DNA of 64,000 bases from Novosphingobium subterraneum (GCF_000807925.1 NZ_JRVC01000001.1:124001-188000), one strand, 5' to 3'; positions 36,150 to 44,897 are shown, numbered from the stretch's first letter. Numbers and translations are program-made. Notes: a model not told the origin generated them from the letters alone.

Positions 36150-38692
36150 TCCGCCGCCTCCGCCTGCTGGTAGCCTTCGGGAAATGCGACGGCCTCGATC
36201 GCGTCGTGCATCGCCATCCCGCGCTCGATGTTTGCCTCGATGCGCGCGAAGACGTCGGGGCTCGATGAGTAGAGTGCTGCTGAATAGCGGTCGAGGACGA
36301 GCCGTCCGATGCTTTCGGTATCGGGTCCGCGGATGAAGATATCCGAATAATCGGTGCCATTGCGCTTCAGCGAGCGCAGCAGCGCCTCGGTAAGGTTGTC
36401 CATCTCGAAGCGATCCGAGTTGCGGAAGTCCGAGATGGTCTCGCCCTTTTGCTGGAGGATCAGGAACCAGTCAGAGTTTTCGAGCGCGGCCCGCGAGCCT
36501 TCCGACTTGTAGTAATCGTGAATCGACTGGGTGGCCGTGATCAGCGCCCCGCCGTACTTTCGGCACGTGCGCGAATAGGTCTCGACGAAGTCGGCCATCG
36601 CACCGCCCTTGAGCATCTGCCAGGCCTCATCGATGATCAAAGGCTTCGGCGTCGCGCGGTCCATCCGGCGCATGACCTGCGAGGCGATGAACATGATCGA
36701 CGTGAGAACAACGCCGCGCAGCTCCTCGCGGGTCGCAAGATCAGAGAGCTCGAAAACCGTCAGATCAGCGGACAGGTCAAGGTTGGCATCGCCCAGAAAG
36801 AAGCGGCCGAAAGTGCCCTTGGCCGCGAACGGCAGGAGCGAGGTAGCCAGATCATAAGCACAAGGGTGCTGGGCCTCCCCGAGCGCCGCGATAACATGGT
36901 CGACAGTCCCGTCACGGCCATGCTCCTCCCAGACGAGGTTGACCGCCTGGTCGATAAGCCCCCGTTCGGTGTCGTTCAGCCGGGTCTCATTGCGCGCCAT
37001 CTGGGCGATGATCGATTTGAGCATCGCGAGGCAGTCGACCAGATAGTCATCGTCCTCGCGCGCAAGATGCTCATCGATCATCCGGAACGGGTTGATCGAG
37101 ATGCCCGAGGACAGCTTGAACTCGGTGAACGTGCCGCCAAGAGCCTTGGCCATATGCTCGAAGCTGCGGCCATCGTCGATCACGATGGTCTTGGCTCCAA
37201 CCCCTGCAAAGCTCGCTGTCAGATCCTGGAGGAGAACCGATTTGCCCGAACCGGACTTGCCTGCAATCGCAACATTGTGATTACCGGCAGTATTCTGGAA
37301 CGGCGACCAGAACTGCGGTTGACCGCGCCTGCCAATGAACAGCAGATGCGGAATATTCCCCCCGACATACTCTCCCTGGATCGGCGCGATCGCTGCAACA
37401 TTGGCCGAGCGCATCGTCCGCAGGCGCTTCATGCGTTTCAGATCATGGTCGAGCCCGTCGGCGAGGAGCAGCGGGAAGTGCGCCATAAAGGCGGGCAACT
37501 GGATATGGGTCTCGTCGATCAGGTCCCATCCCGTGGCCTTGTAGAGCGCTTTCAGCGTGCGCTCGCAGGGCTCGCCCCGGCCCTTGGGCGCGATGATCGA
37601 GACGGCATAGTAGCAGGAGACCAGCTTCTCGCCCTGCTTGACCCTGTCGGCCACGAACTGCCATTCGGCGGCCTCGGTGCGCAACTTGGGAACGAGCTTG
37701 ACGCCCTTGCCATCGGCCAGCGATGTCGTTCGCGCGAACTTGTATCCTGCCCTTGCCTCCGAGGATTCCGGGCCCGGGATGATCCCGCAGACCGTCTGAA
37801 GCACCGGGCAGGGAAGACTGAGCTTGGGATTGAAGATGTCGCCGATGATCTTCTGGGTATCCCAGGGTGCCCAGCGATCAGGGAATCCTCGCACCGCCAT
37901 GGTACGGACGTCGAACCGCTCGGGCACAAAGTCCTTCAGTTCGGGGACACCCGATGCGACTGCGCCGGTCGGCCGCAGCGATTGAGCATGGAGGACAAGG
38001 CGGTCCTTCTCGACATGCGTCACCAGGTCGCGCCGGACACATTGTTCGTTGATCGGATCGAACCTGTTGTAGTCCGGGACCTCGTCTCCTGCGCCATTCG
38101 ATGGCGCGAGAATTTCGTCGAACAGGCGGATGAGATCGACTGGCGCGAACTGCCGGACCGGAACGTTGATCGATTCCAGCGCCGAAATGATCCCGTCGCG
38201 CATCGTGACGAGGTCATCATTGGTGAGACTGGACCCTTGCCCGATGCCCACCGACATCACGACACGGAAATTGCGCACGAAAAATGGTCCATCGCTCGCG
38301 AGCGTTGACCAGGCACCGGCGAGCAGCTTGTCGAGGCGGTGGCGCGCAAGTGTCCGGAAAACGCCCGAAGCCGTGAATCGGGGCAGCGCCCAGGCCTGCA
38401 GCATCTCGGCTACCCTGGGACTTGAGAAGTTTGTCACGCTGAAGCGCGTTCCGGGCTGAAGAATATCGGAGAAGATCGTGCCGATGATCTCGCTGACCCG
38501 GTCATTCGCACCCACGAGCGGTGCAAGCTCGAGAATGAAGCCTTTCGAACGGACCTGGTGGAAGATGCGCTTCTCCTCGTCGAAGGAGCGATACCCGAGA
38601 AAATGCGACAGCATCGGCACATCAGGCGCGCGGGCGCTGCGCTCCGGCTTGCGGCTGTCTCCCACAACGAGATCGACGAGCGAGCCCAACAT
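36146..38692 (-). CDS. traC: Type IV secretion ATPase TraC (VirB4-like)
   Basis: The 848-residue protein has the TraC front half (MLSHFLGYRSFDEEKRIF...) and a RecA-type motor. Walker A is AGKSGSGKSVLLQDL near residue 477. Further motifs are DDGRSFEHM near 510, Walker B PLIIDEAWQMLKGG near 685 and TATQSIHDYY near 720. VirB4-class ATPases power pilus assembly and substrate export at the inner membrane face. It overlaps the small membrane gene after it and starts 6 bases after the traV stop. Confidence 0.95.
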   Translation of the reverse strand: MLGSLVDLVVGDSRKPERSARAPDVPMLSHFLGYRSFDEEKRIFHQVRSKGFILELAPLVGANDRVSEIIGTIFSDILQPGTRFSVTNFSSPRVAEMLQAWALPRFTASGVFRTLARHRLDKLLAGAWSTLASDGPFFVRNFRVVMSVGIGQGSSLTNDDLVTMRDGIISALESINVPVRQFAPVDLIRLFDEILAPSNGAGDEVPDYNRFDPINEQCVRRDLVTHVEKDRLVLHAQSLRPTGAVASGVPELKDFVPERFDVRTMAVRGFPDRWAPWDTQKIIGDIFNPKLSLPCPVLQTVCGIIPGPESSEARAGYKFARTTSLADGKGVKLVPKLRTEAAEWQFVADRVKQGEKLVSCYYAVSIIAPKGRGEPCERTLKALYKATGWDLIDETHIQLPAFMAHFPLLLADGLDHDLKRMKRLRTMRSANVAAIAPIQGEYVGGNIPHLLFIGRRGQPQFWSPFQNTAGNHNVAIAGKSGSGKSVLLQDLTASFAGVGAKTIVIDDGRSFEHMAKALGGTFTEFKLSSGISINPFRMIDEHLAREDDDYLVDCLAMLKSIIAQMARNETRLNDTERGLIDQAVNLVWEEHGRDGTVDHVIAALGEAQHPCAYDLATSLLPFAAKGTFGRFFLGDANLDLSADLTVFELSDLATREELRGVVLTSIMFIASQVMRRMDRATPKPLIIDEAWQMLKGGAMADFVETYSRTCRKYGGALITATQSIHDYYKSEGSRAALENSDWFLILQQKGETISDFRNSDRFEMDNLTEALLRSLKRNGTDYSDIFIRGPDTESIGRLVLDRYSAALYSSSPDVFARIEANIERGMAMHDAIEAVAFPEGYQQAEAAE

Positions 38693-38698
38693 CGCGCC

Positions 38699-39373
38699 TT
38701 ACTCCACGACGCCGCTGAAAGCGGCAGGCTTGGGCCGGGCGCGGGATCCCTTGGCAGAAAGCCGCTGGGCAACCTCCGCCTGAATCTCGGCGATCGGATT
38801 CTTCGCGTCGGCCGTGGCGACCTCAGTCCCGCCCGCGCCCTTGCGAGGATCGGGCTTTGCGTCGCTCCCCTCCGGCAATGGCGCGAGCAAAGGCGGAGCG
38901 CTTTCTGCTGCGGCGAGAAGACCGCGACTGCGCGCAACCTTCGGACCCCGCTGAGCAATCTGTTCCATCGCGTCCCCGCGTCCGGGAAGCAGTGCTTCGG
39001 TGCTCACGACCCGGCGCGCATGCGTCGTGCCGCTGGCATCGGTGAAGCCGGGGAAGACCACAGAGAGCTGATAGCGCGGGGCGCTGCGCGCCACAGGCGC
39101 CGCACTTGCCAGATGCGTGTCGTGGACAGGCGCATCGATCCCGTCATCCATCCGATAGGGGCCGGCGGGATTGAGAAGGTCGGACGAACTCGTCTCTTCG
39201 ATCCGGGCGAGCGCAGTATCGTCGATCTTGGAGGATGGGGCGCAGATGCCGTCGGGCGCATTGCAGCGGAAGTTCGCGCTGACATTGGTGCCAAGCGTCG
39301 AGCAACCCGACAGCAGGCTCCCGAGGACCGCAGCGACCATGACAGCTTGCGAACGCAGATTTCTGTGCATCAT
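38699..39373 (-). CDS. traV: Conjugal transfer lipoprotein TraV
   Basis: The 224-residue product has a lipoprotein signal ending in LLSGCSTLG (lipid-accepting Cys near residue 24), then NVSANFRCNAPDGICAPSS, a short Cys pair typical of TraV. The middle is Pro/Ala-rich. TraV is the VirB7-like outer-membrane anchor that joins TraK and TraB in the core complex. It overlaps the dsbC-like gene by 4 bases. Confidence 0.88.
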   Translation of the reverse strand: MMHRNLRSQAVMVAAVLGSLLSGCSTLGTNVSANFRCNAPDGICAPSSKIDDTALARIEETSSSDLLNPAGPYRMDDGIDAPVHDTHLASAAPVARSAPRYQLSVVFPGFTDASGTTHARRVVSTEALLPGRGDAMEQIAQRGPKVARSRGLLAAAESAPPLLAPLPEGSDAKPDPRKGAGGTEVATADAKNPIAEIQAEVAQRLSAKGSRARPKPAAFSGVVE

Positions 39374-40206
39374 GATGCCTTTCCTTCGATCCAGCTGAGC
39401 AGGAAGTCGCGCGGGCGGTAGCCGTGGAGAACCGCGCCATCTTCGCGGACGATGACCGGCGTCCCGCTGAAGCCGTGCTGTCTTGCGAAGGCCTCGTTGG
39501 CATCGAGCCCGCTGGTGTCACAGGATCCTGCAGATGTGACCGCCCCGCCCTCGTACGCCTGAGTTACTGCCCGGCGCCGGTCGGGTGCGCAGATCACGGC
39601 CTCCGAGATTGGCCTTGTGCCGAGCACCGAGATCGGGCGCTCGATCACCTTGACATTGAGGGTCCCCAGCGTCTCGTGAAGCCGCTTGCAGTAGCCGCAG
39701 CGAAAGTCGCTGAAGACCGTTATGGTCCTGGTTCCACGGCCCATCACGATGCTGCCGTTCTTCGGCAAGGTCGCAAGGGCTGCCGGATCAATCCGGGCAT
39801 CGGCTGCTGCAGACGGCGAACCAGTAGCGCCTGCCTGCGGCTTGGCCTCGGGCTCATCGCTTGCACCGGCACCGCCGACAAGCATGTCCGGGTTCATCTG
39901 GAGGAGACGGGCAGCCGTGAGGTCCTGTTTGGTCTCCATGTCGTAAACGCGCCCGATAATCAGGTAGCGCGCGCGATGGTCGATGTAGAACAGGTTCTGG
40001 CGGGCCTGAATCTCGCAGACGCCGTCGATGGACTTGCAGTCGATTGATGTGATCTCAGTCTTTGGCAGGCGCTTGGTCAGCGCTGCCTGGATCGAAGCGG
40101 GGTCACTCGCTGCCGAGGCATGAGCAACGGCCGCGATAGCGGCTAGGCCACTGGCTGCCAGACCTCCGGCTGCCGCGATCTGCCATGTCTTCCATTTACG
40201 CTCCAT
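39370..40206 (-). CDS. dsbC: DsbC-family thiol:disulfide interchange protein
   Basis: The ATG at 40206 follows GAGGGGACCACC; the frame is open upstream but only inside traB. The 278-residue product has an N-terminal membrane anchor or signal (QIAAAGGLAASGLAAIAAVAHA), a DsbC-type dimerisation region (SIQAALTKRLPKTEITSIDCK...GVCEIQARQNLFYIDHRARYL), and a thioredoxin fold with active site FSDFRCGYCKRL near residue 180 and cis-Pro loop FSGTPVIV near 250. It should isomerise disulfides in the periplasm; TraN, TraU and TraH with many cysteines are obvious clients. Confidence 0.92.
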   Translation of the reverse strand: MERKWKTWQIAAAGGLAASGLAAIAAVAHASAASDPASIQAALTKRLPKTEITSIDCKSIDGVCEIQARQNLFYIDHRARYLIIGRVYDMETKQDLTAARLLQMNPDMLVGGAGASDEPEAKPQAGATGSPSAAADARIDPAALATLPKNGSIVMGRGTRTITVFSDFRCGYCKRLHETLGTLNVKVIERPISVLGTRPISEAVICAPDRRRAVTQAYEGGAVTSAGSCDTSGLDANEAFARQHGFSGTPVIVREDGAVLHGYRPRDFLLSWIEGKAS

Positions 40207-40216
40207 GGTGGTCCCC

Positions 40217-41509
40217 TCAGTTTCTGATGAAGGTGCCGTCGAGGAAGACGACCTCGACCGCCGCCCCGGTGGGCATCTCGACAACCGGCTGATATTGCTC
40301 GGCGCGCTCGATGAGATATTCCGAGACCGTAGTGCCGGCCTGCTGTCCGCCGCCGCCGAGCGCACGCAGCCCGATCTCGCCAGCGCCGGGGGTCCGTCGG
40401 CCCTCGCCCGCGATGATCGGCTGATTGAACCCTTCACTGAGCGCGTTGCCGACGCCGCTCACGAGACCTGCCAGAAAAGCCTGGGTGGTCAGTGAGCCCT
40501 CGCGGCTAACCACGCGGCCGCGCACGCCCACTTTGCCGCCGAACGCGATGAACCCCTTGACCTCCGATACCGCAAAGCGGCCGCCCGGCTGCGCGCAAGT
40601 CATGCGCTGGAGCTTCACATAGACCTTCTCCGAGGAGAGGTCCCCGTAGGCTGCGCCGTTGACCATGCACCCCTGCACCCGGGTCGCGAGGAGCTTCCCA
40701 TCCCCGTAGACCGAGCGCGCGGGCCCGGTAATCCGGAGCAGGACGGGGAGCGGATCGCTCTGGCTGCGCGTATTCGTCGTGGCATCGACGCCGACCACCA
40801 CCGTTGCCTTGGCAATCGAATTCGGGGGCAGATAGTTGGGCGAGTCCGTATAGACGGCGGGCGACTTTGTCGGGTCGATACGCGATGCCGTCCCGCTTGC
40901 TGACGTGAACGAGACCATCTGGACGTCGCTACCGCGGCGAACGGGCGGGGCTTCTGCCGCTCCGGCCTCTGGTGACGCCGGCACGCCCATCTCGCGGGCC
41001 GCCGCGACAGGTCCTGGCGCTGTCGGCCGCGCGTTGCCCCTCTGGACTTGCTGGCGCAGTTGCTCGTTCTCGCGCTCGTAGGCTTCCAGGACACGCTGGC
41101 CATCGCGCGCCATGGCCGCATTTTCGCCGCGCAGCGCCTCGATCTCGGATTGCATCTGGGCGAACTGCGCGCCCTGCGCCTCAAGGCCCTTGAGACGCAC
41201 GTCGGTCGAGTTCATCTCGCCCTCGTACATCGCGACCCATTCCTGATCGACGCGCTGCCGGTTCAGAAGTGCATCGGTCGAGACAGTTGTCTTGGCCCCC
41301 TTCTCCGTCGCCTCTTCGATGGTCTCCTCGGTATCGAGGACATACATGGCCCCAGCCACCGCGATCACGCCGGCAAGACCGAACATCAGCATCTTCTGCC
41401 GCTTCTGGACCAGTGAGTTCTCTGCAATGGCACCACTCGCATCGAGGGTGTCATGTTCCTCAGCCTCGCTGGCATCGAGGTCCTTGGGTTTGCGCTTGAG
41501 GAAATCCAT
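40217..41509 (-). CDS. traB: Conjugal transfer protein TraB (VirB10-like)
   Basis: The 430-residue protein has a cytoplasmic start, one membrane helix near residue 40-58 (MLMFGLAGVIAVAGAMYVL), a coiled coil near 95-150 (GAQFAQMQSEIEALRGENAAM), a proline-poor linker, and the VirB10-type beta domain: LPPNSIAKATVVVGVDATT near 225, VYGDGKLLATRVQGCMVNGAAYGDLSSEKVYVKLQRMTC near 275. It spans both membranes and senses ATP energy from the motor. It lies 10 bases before dsbC and 5 bases after traK. Confidence 0.93.
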   Translation of the reverse strand: MDFLKRKPKDLDASEAEEHDTLDASGAIAENSLVQKRQKMLMFGLAGVIAVAGAMYVLDTEETIEEATEKGAKTTVSTDALLNRQRVDQEWVAMYEGEMNSTDVRLKGLEAQGAQFAQMQSEIEALRGENAAMARDGQRVLEAYERENEQLRQQVQRGNARPTAPGPVAAAREMGVPASPEAGAAEAPPVRRGSDVQMVSFTSASGTASRIDPTKSPAVYTDSPNYLPPNSIAKATVVVGVDATTNTRSQSDPLPVLLRITGPARSVYGDGKLLATRVQGCMVNGAAYGDLSSEKVYVKLQRMTCAQPGGRFAVSEVKGFIAFGGKVGVRGRVVSREGSLTTQAFLAGLVSGVGNALSEGFNQPIIAGEGRRTPGAGEIGLRALGGGGQQAGTTVSEYLIERAEQYQPVVEMPTGAAVEVVFLDGTFIRN

Positions 41510-41514
41510 CTGAC

Positions 41515-42315
41515 TTACCCTCCTGACGGTACGACGACGTAAGCGGCGGTGGCCTGGCCGCTGGCGAGGTTGGGATTGGAAATGCTGACCGCGATGGCGC
41601 CGTCTCCGGCGATGATCTCTTCCTTGAGCGTCATCGGCTCAGAGCCATTGTTCTCGATGCGCAGGACCTTCCCGGTCATGGTCGGGCTGCGATATTCGCT
41701 GACCAGCTGGACCTTCAGATCGCCGACATTGACCGGGGCACGGGCAGCATCGCTGATCTCGAAACCCGCAACGCGGCGCTGCTCGAACATGGCCCGGACG
41801 AGCGAGACCGCACGATCATCGAGCGTTGCAGAGGCCTCGAGCGACTGAGGCGCACCCTGAGGGTTTTCGAGATCGGCGTTGGCGACGAAGACCTGCAGCG
41901 CCGCTTCGCCCGATACCTCGCAGTCGAACTTGTAGACGAAGCCACGGCGCGTCGTCCCGAAGAACGAAATATTGCGCTTGGAATAGCCGTCCGGAACGGA
42001 AAGATAGATGTCGCCGCGGGTCGGCTCGTGCACGATTGAGAAGTCTTCCTGCGGAACACCCGCCTGGACACGCGAGACCGAGACAAACTGGTCATCCTTC
42101 AGCGAAATCCGGGTAAGGTCCGACTTCGACGCCTGGCAGCGCACCTCGCCATTGTCGGCTGCCAGAATATGCTCGTCGGCGAGAGCCGGAACGGCGGTCA
42201 GAGCGAGCGCGCCGCCGACCAGTACGACCCCGCACAAGCGAAGGAGCTGGCAGTCAATGCGGGAAGCGAGGACGCTGCCGGTCGCAATCAGCAACGAAGG
42301 CACAATCGGGTTCAT
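41515..42315 (-). CDS. traK: Conjugal transfer protein TraK (VirB9-like secretin-type)
   Basis: The ATG at 42315 overlaps the traE stop as ATGA; the open frame continues further upstream in traE. The 266-residue product has a signal peptide (LCGVVLVGGALALTAVPALADE) and TraK features: ILAADNGEVRCQASKSDLTRISL near 50, a beta-rich body, and SEYRSPTMTGKVLRIENNGSEPMTLKEE near 210. TraK forms the outer-membrane ring with TraV and TraB. Confidence 0.9.
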   Translation of the reverse strand: MNPIVPSLLIATGSVLASRIDCQLLRLCGVVLVGGALALTAVPALADEHILAADNGEVRCQASKSDLTRISLKDDQFVSVSRVQAGVPQEDFSIVHEPTRGDIYLSVPDGYSKRNISFFGTTRRGFVYKFDCEVSGEAALQVFVANADLENPQGAPQSLEASATLDDRAVSLVRAMFEQRRVAGFEISDAARAPVNVGDLKVQLVSEYRSPTMTGKVLRIENNGSEPMTLKEEIIAGDGAIAVSISNPNLASGQATAAYVVVPSGG

Positions 42316-42875
42316 TGTTCCTGCTCCTTCTTGACGACCACGCCAAAGCCCTTGAGGCGGAGCGAGACGCCGGTGTGCTGCCAATGGAATTCGAAGATCT
42401 TGTGTTCGCGGCGGACGTCGCGCGATCCGACGATCGTATGGAGCACGCCGCCGACCTGACTGGTCAGGTTCTCGGGGTCCGTGCGGATCCAGTCGATCGT
42501 GATGAACTGGGTGACCTGCGAGTCCTGTTGCTCATCGATGATTTTGAGAAGGTTGGCCTTGAGCGGACCGCGCGCCTCGGGCGCGGCAATCGCAATGAGC
42601 CCGTCGAGCCAATACTGCAGGTTCTCAGGTGACCGATTGAGCGCAAGCTGTGCCGTGTCGCGGGTCACCGCCTCGAGATATTCGGGGCTGACCGCCGCTG
42701 AGCTCAGCACCATTTCGCTGGGAAGGATCGGCTGAAGGACAACCTCCCGGTCCCGCGTCGTTGCCGCGACGAACATCACCAGCACCAGGGCGCCGAGAAT
42801 GATGCAAGTCAGAGCCAGAATGTTGCGCTGCTTGAGGGTCCGCTGCGACGCCTCGTGTGCGAATGAGAGTTCCAT
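42312..42875 (-). CDS. traE: Conjugal transfer protein TraE (VirB5/8-like)
   Basis: The 187-residue protein has a short cytoplasmic start (MELSFAHEASQRTLKQRNIL), one membrane helix (residues about 20-40, ALTCIILGALVLVMFVAAT) and a periplasmic NTF2-like domain with LQYWLDGLIAIAAPEARG and TSQVGGVLHTIVGSRDVR. This is the TraE layout, corresponding to VirB8. It starts 1 base after the traL stop and overlaps traK by 4 bases. Confidence 0.92.
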   Translation of the reverse strand: MELSFAHEASQRTLKQRNILALTCIILGALVLVMFVAATTRDREVVLQPILPSEMVLSSAAVSPEYLEAVTRDTAQLALNRSPENLQYWLDGLIAIAAPEARGPLKANLLKIIDEQQDSQVTQFITIDWIRTDPENLTSQVGGVLHTIVGSRDVRREHKIFEFHWQHTGVSLRLKGFGVVVKKEQEQ

Positions 42876-42876
42876 G

Positions 42877-43161
42877 TCAGCCCGCCATCACACGCAAGTG
42901 GGAAGGCGGAGCGACCTTCAGACCGAAGAATTCACCCGGCAAATGCCAATAGGCAAAATGCAGGACCCAATACATCGAGCGCCCAGCTTTGAGTTTGCGG
43001 TACCCAAGCCATGCAGCAACGGCCAGAAGCAGGCCTATGACAACATGCTGCGCCAGAATTCCCCAGGTGAACGGGATCACCAGCACGAGGAATTCATCAA
43101 GCGACCAGAACCCGATCAGTTCGGGATCGTCGAGATGCTTTGGGATGGAATACTTGTCCAA
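42877..43161 (-). CDS. traL: Conjugal transfer protein TraL (VirB3-like)
   Basis: The 94-residue product has the TraL sequence pattern: IPKHLDDPELIGFWSLDEFLVLVIPFTWGIL, a hydrophobic hairpin (about 27-58), and YWVLHFAYWHLPGEF at the end. It is a small inner-membrane protein that works with TraC. It starts 86 bases after traA, a gap that may hold processing or an attenuator, and is followed at once by traE. Confidence 0.92.
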   Translation of the reverse strand: MDKYSIPKHLDDPELIGFWSLDEFLVLVIPFTWGILAQHVVIGLLLAVAAWLGYRKLKAGRSMYWVLHFAYWHLPGEFFGLKVAPPSHLRVMAG

Positions 43162-43247
43162 AGATCGTCTCCGCCAGAAAGGTTTGCTGCCATTCCCATG
43201 CCGGTGATGGAGCAGCGCCCCCCGTTCGCGATGACCTGTGCTCTCGC

Positions 43248-43565
43248 TCAGATCGTCGCTGTGACCGTGGAAGTGACGATCGGCACGCCGGTGCCAGCGC
43301 CCACGCCGACGCCGACGGGGATCGCGACCTGGCCGAGCGAGAAACGCCCGCTGGCCATGGCAACGATGCCGCCGGCGAGCGAAAGCACGGTGACGATCCG
43401 ACCGCCCGAACCCTCGAGGAATCCGGTGAAGCGGGTGAGCGCGGTATTGAAAGTGTTATCGGTACCGGCCATGGCAGCTTCGACACCAAAGACGCTCATG
43501 GCGGCAGCGACAGCAAGGGCGACGGCGAACGTCCCCCCTGCCTGCTTGAGATCGTGGACCTTCAT
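43248..43565 (-). CDS. traA: TraA-like pilin precursor
   Basis: The ATG at 43565 is preceded by GGGGAAGACA. The 105-residue precursor has a long leader with a hydrophobic core (GGTFAVALAVAAAMSVFG) and cleavage probably after AMA near residue 33. The mature part of about 72 residues has two hydrophobic helices (GRIVTVLSLAGGIVAMASG and VAIPVGVGVGAGTGVPIVTS), as in F pilin, and a short polar loop between them. It is the first gene of the transfer operon. Assignment rests on position and architecture, since pilins diverge quickly. Confidence 0.82.
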   Translation of the reverse strand: MKVHDLKQAGGTFAVALAVAAAMSVFGVEAAMAGTDNTFNTALTRFTGFLEGSGGRIVTVLSLAGGIVAMASGRFSLGQVAIPVGVGVGAGTGVPIVTSTVTATI

Positions 43566-43692
43566 TGTCTTCCCCTTCTGGTTGACCAAATGACGTGGTG
43601 CGTCGTCACCAAGGGGGCCGCAGCCGAAAGGTTTTCTCAATCACTGTTGTGTAGAGCGAAGTCGGAGAAGTCCGCGAATCACCGTTTTTGAT

Positions 43693-43834
43693 GCCAGGTG
43701 GTCCGATTTTTGATACCGGGTGGCTCGATTTTTAGGACCACGTGGTCATGGATTCAGGACCACGTGGTATCACCAACACGCCACCCTGGTCCTGAATCCC
43801 TGACCACGTGGGTCTGTTTTTCATACCACCGGTC
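43693..43834. repeat. Array of seven operator-like sites at 22-bp steps
   Basis: Sites related to the palindrome ACCACGTGGT start at 43693, 43715, 43737, 43759, 43781, 43803 and 43825, always 22 bases apart (two helical turns). The third and fourth are perfect, the sixth differs at the last base, the first matches 8 of 10, and the rest are degenerate. The first two also share flanks (TGATrCC before, yCGATTTTT after). The array fills the gap between the traA operon (minus) and a plus-strand regulator-like gene. It is probably a cooperative binding site for a regulator or transfer-origin protein. Confidence 0.8.
43750..43799. repeat. 13-bp perfect inverted repeat inside the array
   Basis: GGATTCAGGACCA (43750-43762) and TGGTCCTGAATCC (43787-43799) are exact reverse complements separated by 24 bases. 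The arms include parts of the fourth and fifth array sites but extend beyond them, so this symmetry is not explained by the 22-bp period alone. It could be a nick-region hairpin of an origin of transfer or an extended operator. Confidence 0.7.
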
Positions 43835-43921
43835 CGAATCGTTGCAGCTGCTCGGGGAGGCGATAAGGAACCGACGCCAAGGGGCCCCGATCAGTAGCGA
43901 ACAATGGCGGGAGGAAACGCA

Positions 43922-44296
43922 ATGGCCAGCGGAAAAGAGGTCGTCCACGAACTGCTGGTGAGTCGGGATGCTTTTGTGATCATTGCGGACGCCATCAAAT
44001 GGCTGACAATAGAACGGTCGAAGTTTCAGCGCCTTAGAGATGTGATCACAGATGTGATCCGCGCTCCAGACCTTTCCAATCAGGAATTGCTTGCCGCATT
44101 CAACCGGCACAGGCCCTGCGATGGGCGGGTTAGGATCTATCTCAGATTAAGCGGCGCTCTGAATGCCGAATTTGACACCCTCAAAGCCCGCCTTGGAGAG
44201 GTCACAGGCGACCAGTGCGGCGTGCGCGAGACGGTGATCTTCTGCGCCCTCGCCATCAGTCTGCGCCAAATTTCTCTTGCCAAAGCCGCATTTTAG
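43922..44296 (+). CDS. Putative ribbon-helix-helix DNA-binding protein next to the array
   Basis: I chose the ATG at 43922 behind GGGAGGAAACGC; an ATG 18 bases earlier is in frame. The 124-residue protein has a helical front (residues 1-60) and a C-terminal segment VRIYLRLSGALNAEFDTLKARLG...GVRETVIFCALAI, which reads as strand-helix-helix in the manner of Arc/MetJ/TraY proteins. It lies directly beside the 22-bp array and is divergent from traA. It is therefore a good candidate for the protein that binds the array, but this is inference. Confidence 0.55.
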   Translation: MASGKEVVHELLVSRDAFVIIADAIKWLTIERSKFQRLRDVITDVIRAPDLSNQELLAAFNRHRPCDGRVRIYLRLSGALNAEFDTLKARLGEVTGDQCGVRETVIFCALAISLRQISLAKAAF

Positions 44297-44341
44297 AATT
44301 CACATCATGCAGTTGCATAGGGAGAATTTACGGAGACAAGG

Positions 44342-44836
44342 ATGGGTCAGGGGGCGAACCCAAACGAGCGCAAGAGCTGTCATAAGCTGCAAGCTGAGTA
44401 CGCCGATTTGATCAAGTACCAGATGAACCGGCAGGGGATCAGTCTTCGTAGGCTCGTCGATGAGGGGATCATCAAGAGCAGCCACCGCAGCGGTCTGTTC
44501 GAGCGCATCGCTGATGGCAGTGTGTCGACAGCCGAGTTTAACCGGATCAACGAAAGGCTCGGCATCGATCCCGTCAGAGCAGCGATCGCCGTTCACTGCT
44601 TTGTCAGCCCGGAATCCTATGAAGACCCGTGCTGCGAAACCTCTGCCCACCTTGCCATTGCCCTCGCGCTTCAGCTCAGCGAGGAGATGGCCGCGTGCGA
44701 TGGGACTTTTGAGCCGATCCGCGAAGCCCTTTGCCACGGCATCGCGCAGCGCACCTCGAGCGCTATAGCCAGGCACCATACAGCGCTGGAAGCACGGCGG
44801 CACGACCCTGCGCTGTTTGACCGCCCATTCGGCTGA
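44342..44836 (+). CDS. Small putative helix-turn-helix protein (DUF6471-like)
   Basis: The 164-residue product follows a clear ribosome site (GGAGACAAGG). Its N-terminal half (LQAEYADLIKYQMNRQGISLRRLVDEGI...LFERIADGSVSTAEFNRINERLGID) has the length and spacing of an Xre-like helix-turn-helix of the DUF6471 kind. The C-terminal half is Ala-rich and contains paired cysteines (PCCET). It lies 45 bases after the putative ribbon-helix-helix gene and may be co-transcribed, so both could regulate transfer. Confidence 0.5.
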   Translation: MGQGANPNERKSCHKLQAEYADLIKYQMNRQGISLRRLVDEGIIKSSHRSGLFERIADGSVSTAEFNRINERLGIDPVRAAIAVHCFVSPESYEDPCCETSAHLAIALALQLSEEMAACDGTFEPIREALCHGIAQRTSSAIARHHTALEARRHDPALFDRPFG

Positions 44837-44897
44837 GCAAGCGAACTGCTGCATCAGCCAAGCACGCACGCTTAGTAGAAGCGCCGCTGATCTATTG

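Noticed and set aside
36449..38308. A 619-codon plus-strand open frame antisense to traC
   Set aside because: It has the composition of a reverse shadow in GC-rich DNA, no ribosome site and no recognisable domains; traC on the other strand has every motor motif.
43689..43840. The 22-bp periodic sequence as a CRISPR array
   Set aside because: Sites are only 10 bases with 12-base intervals, are imperfect palindromes, and no cas gene is nearby. Operator or iteron-like use fits better.
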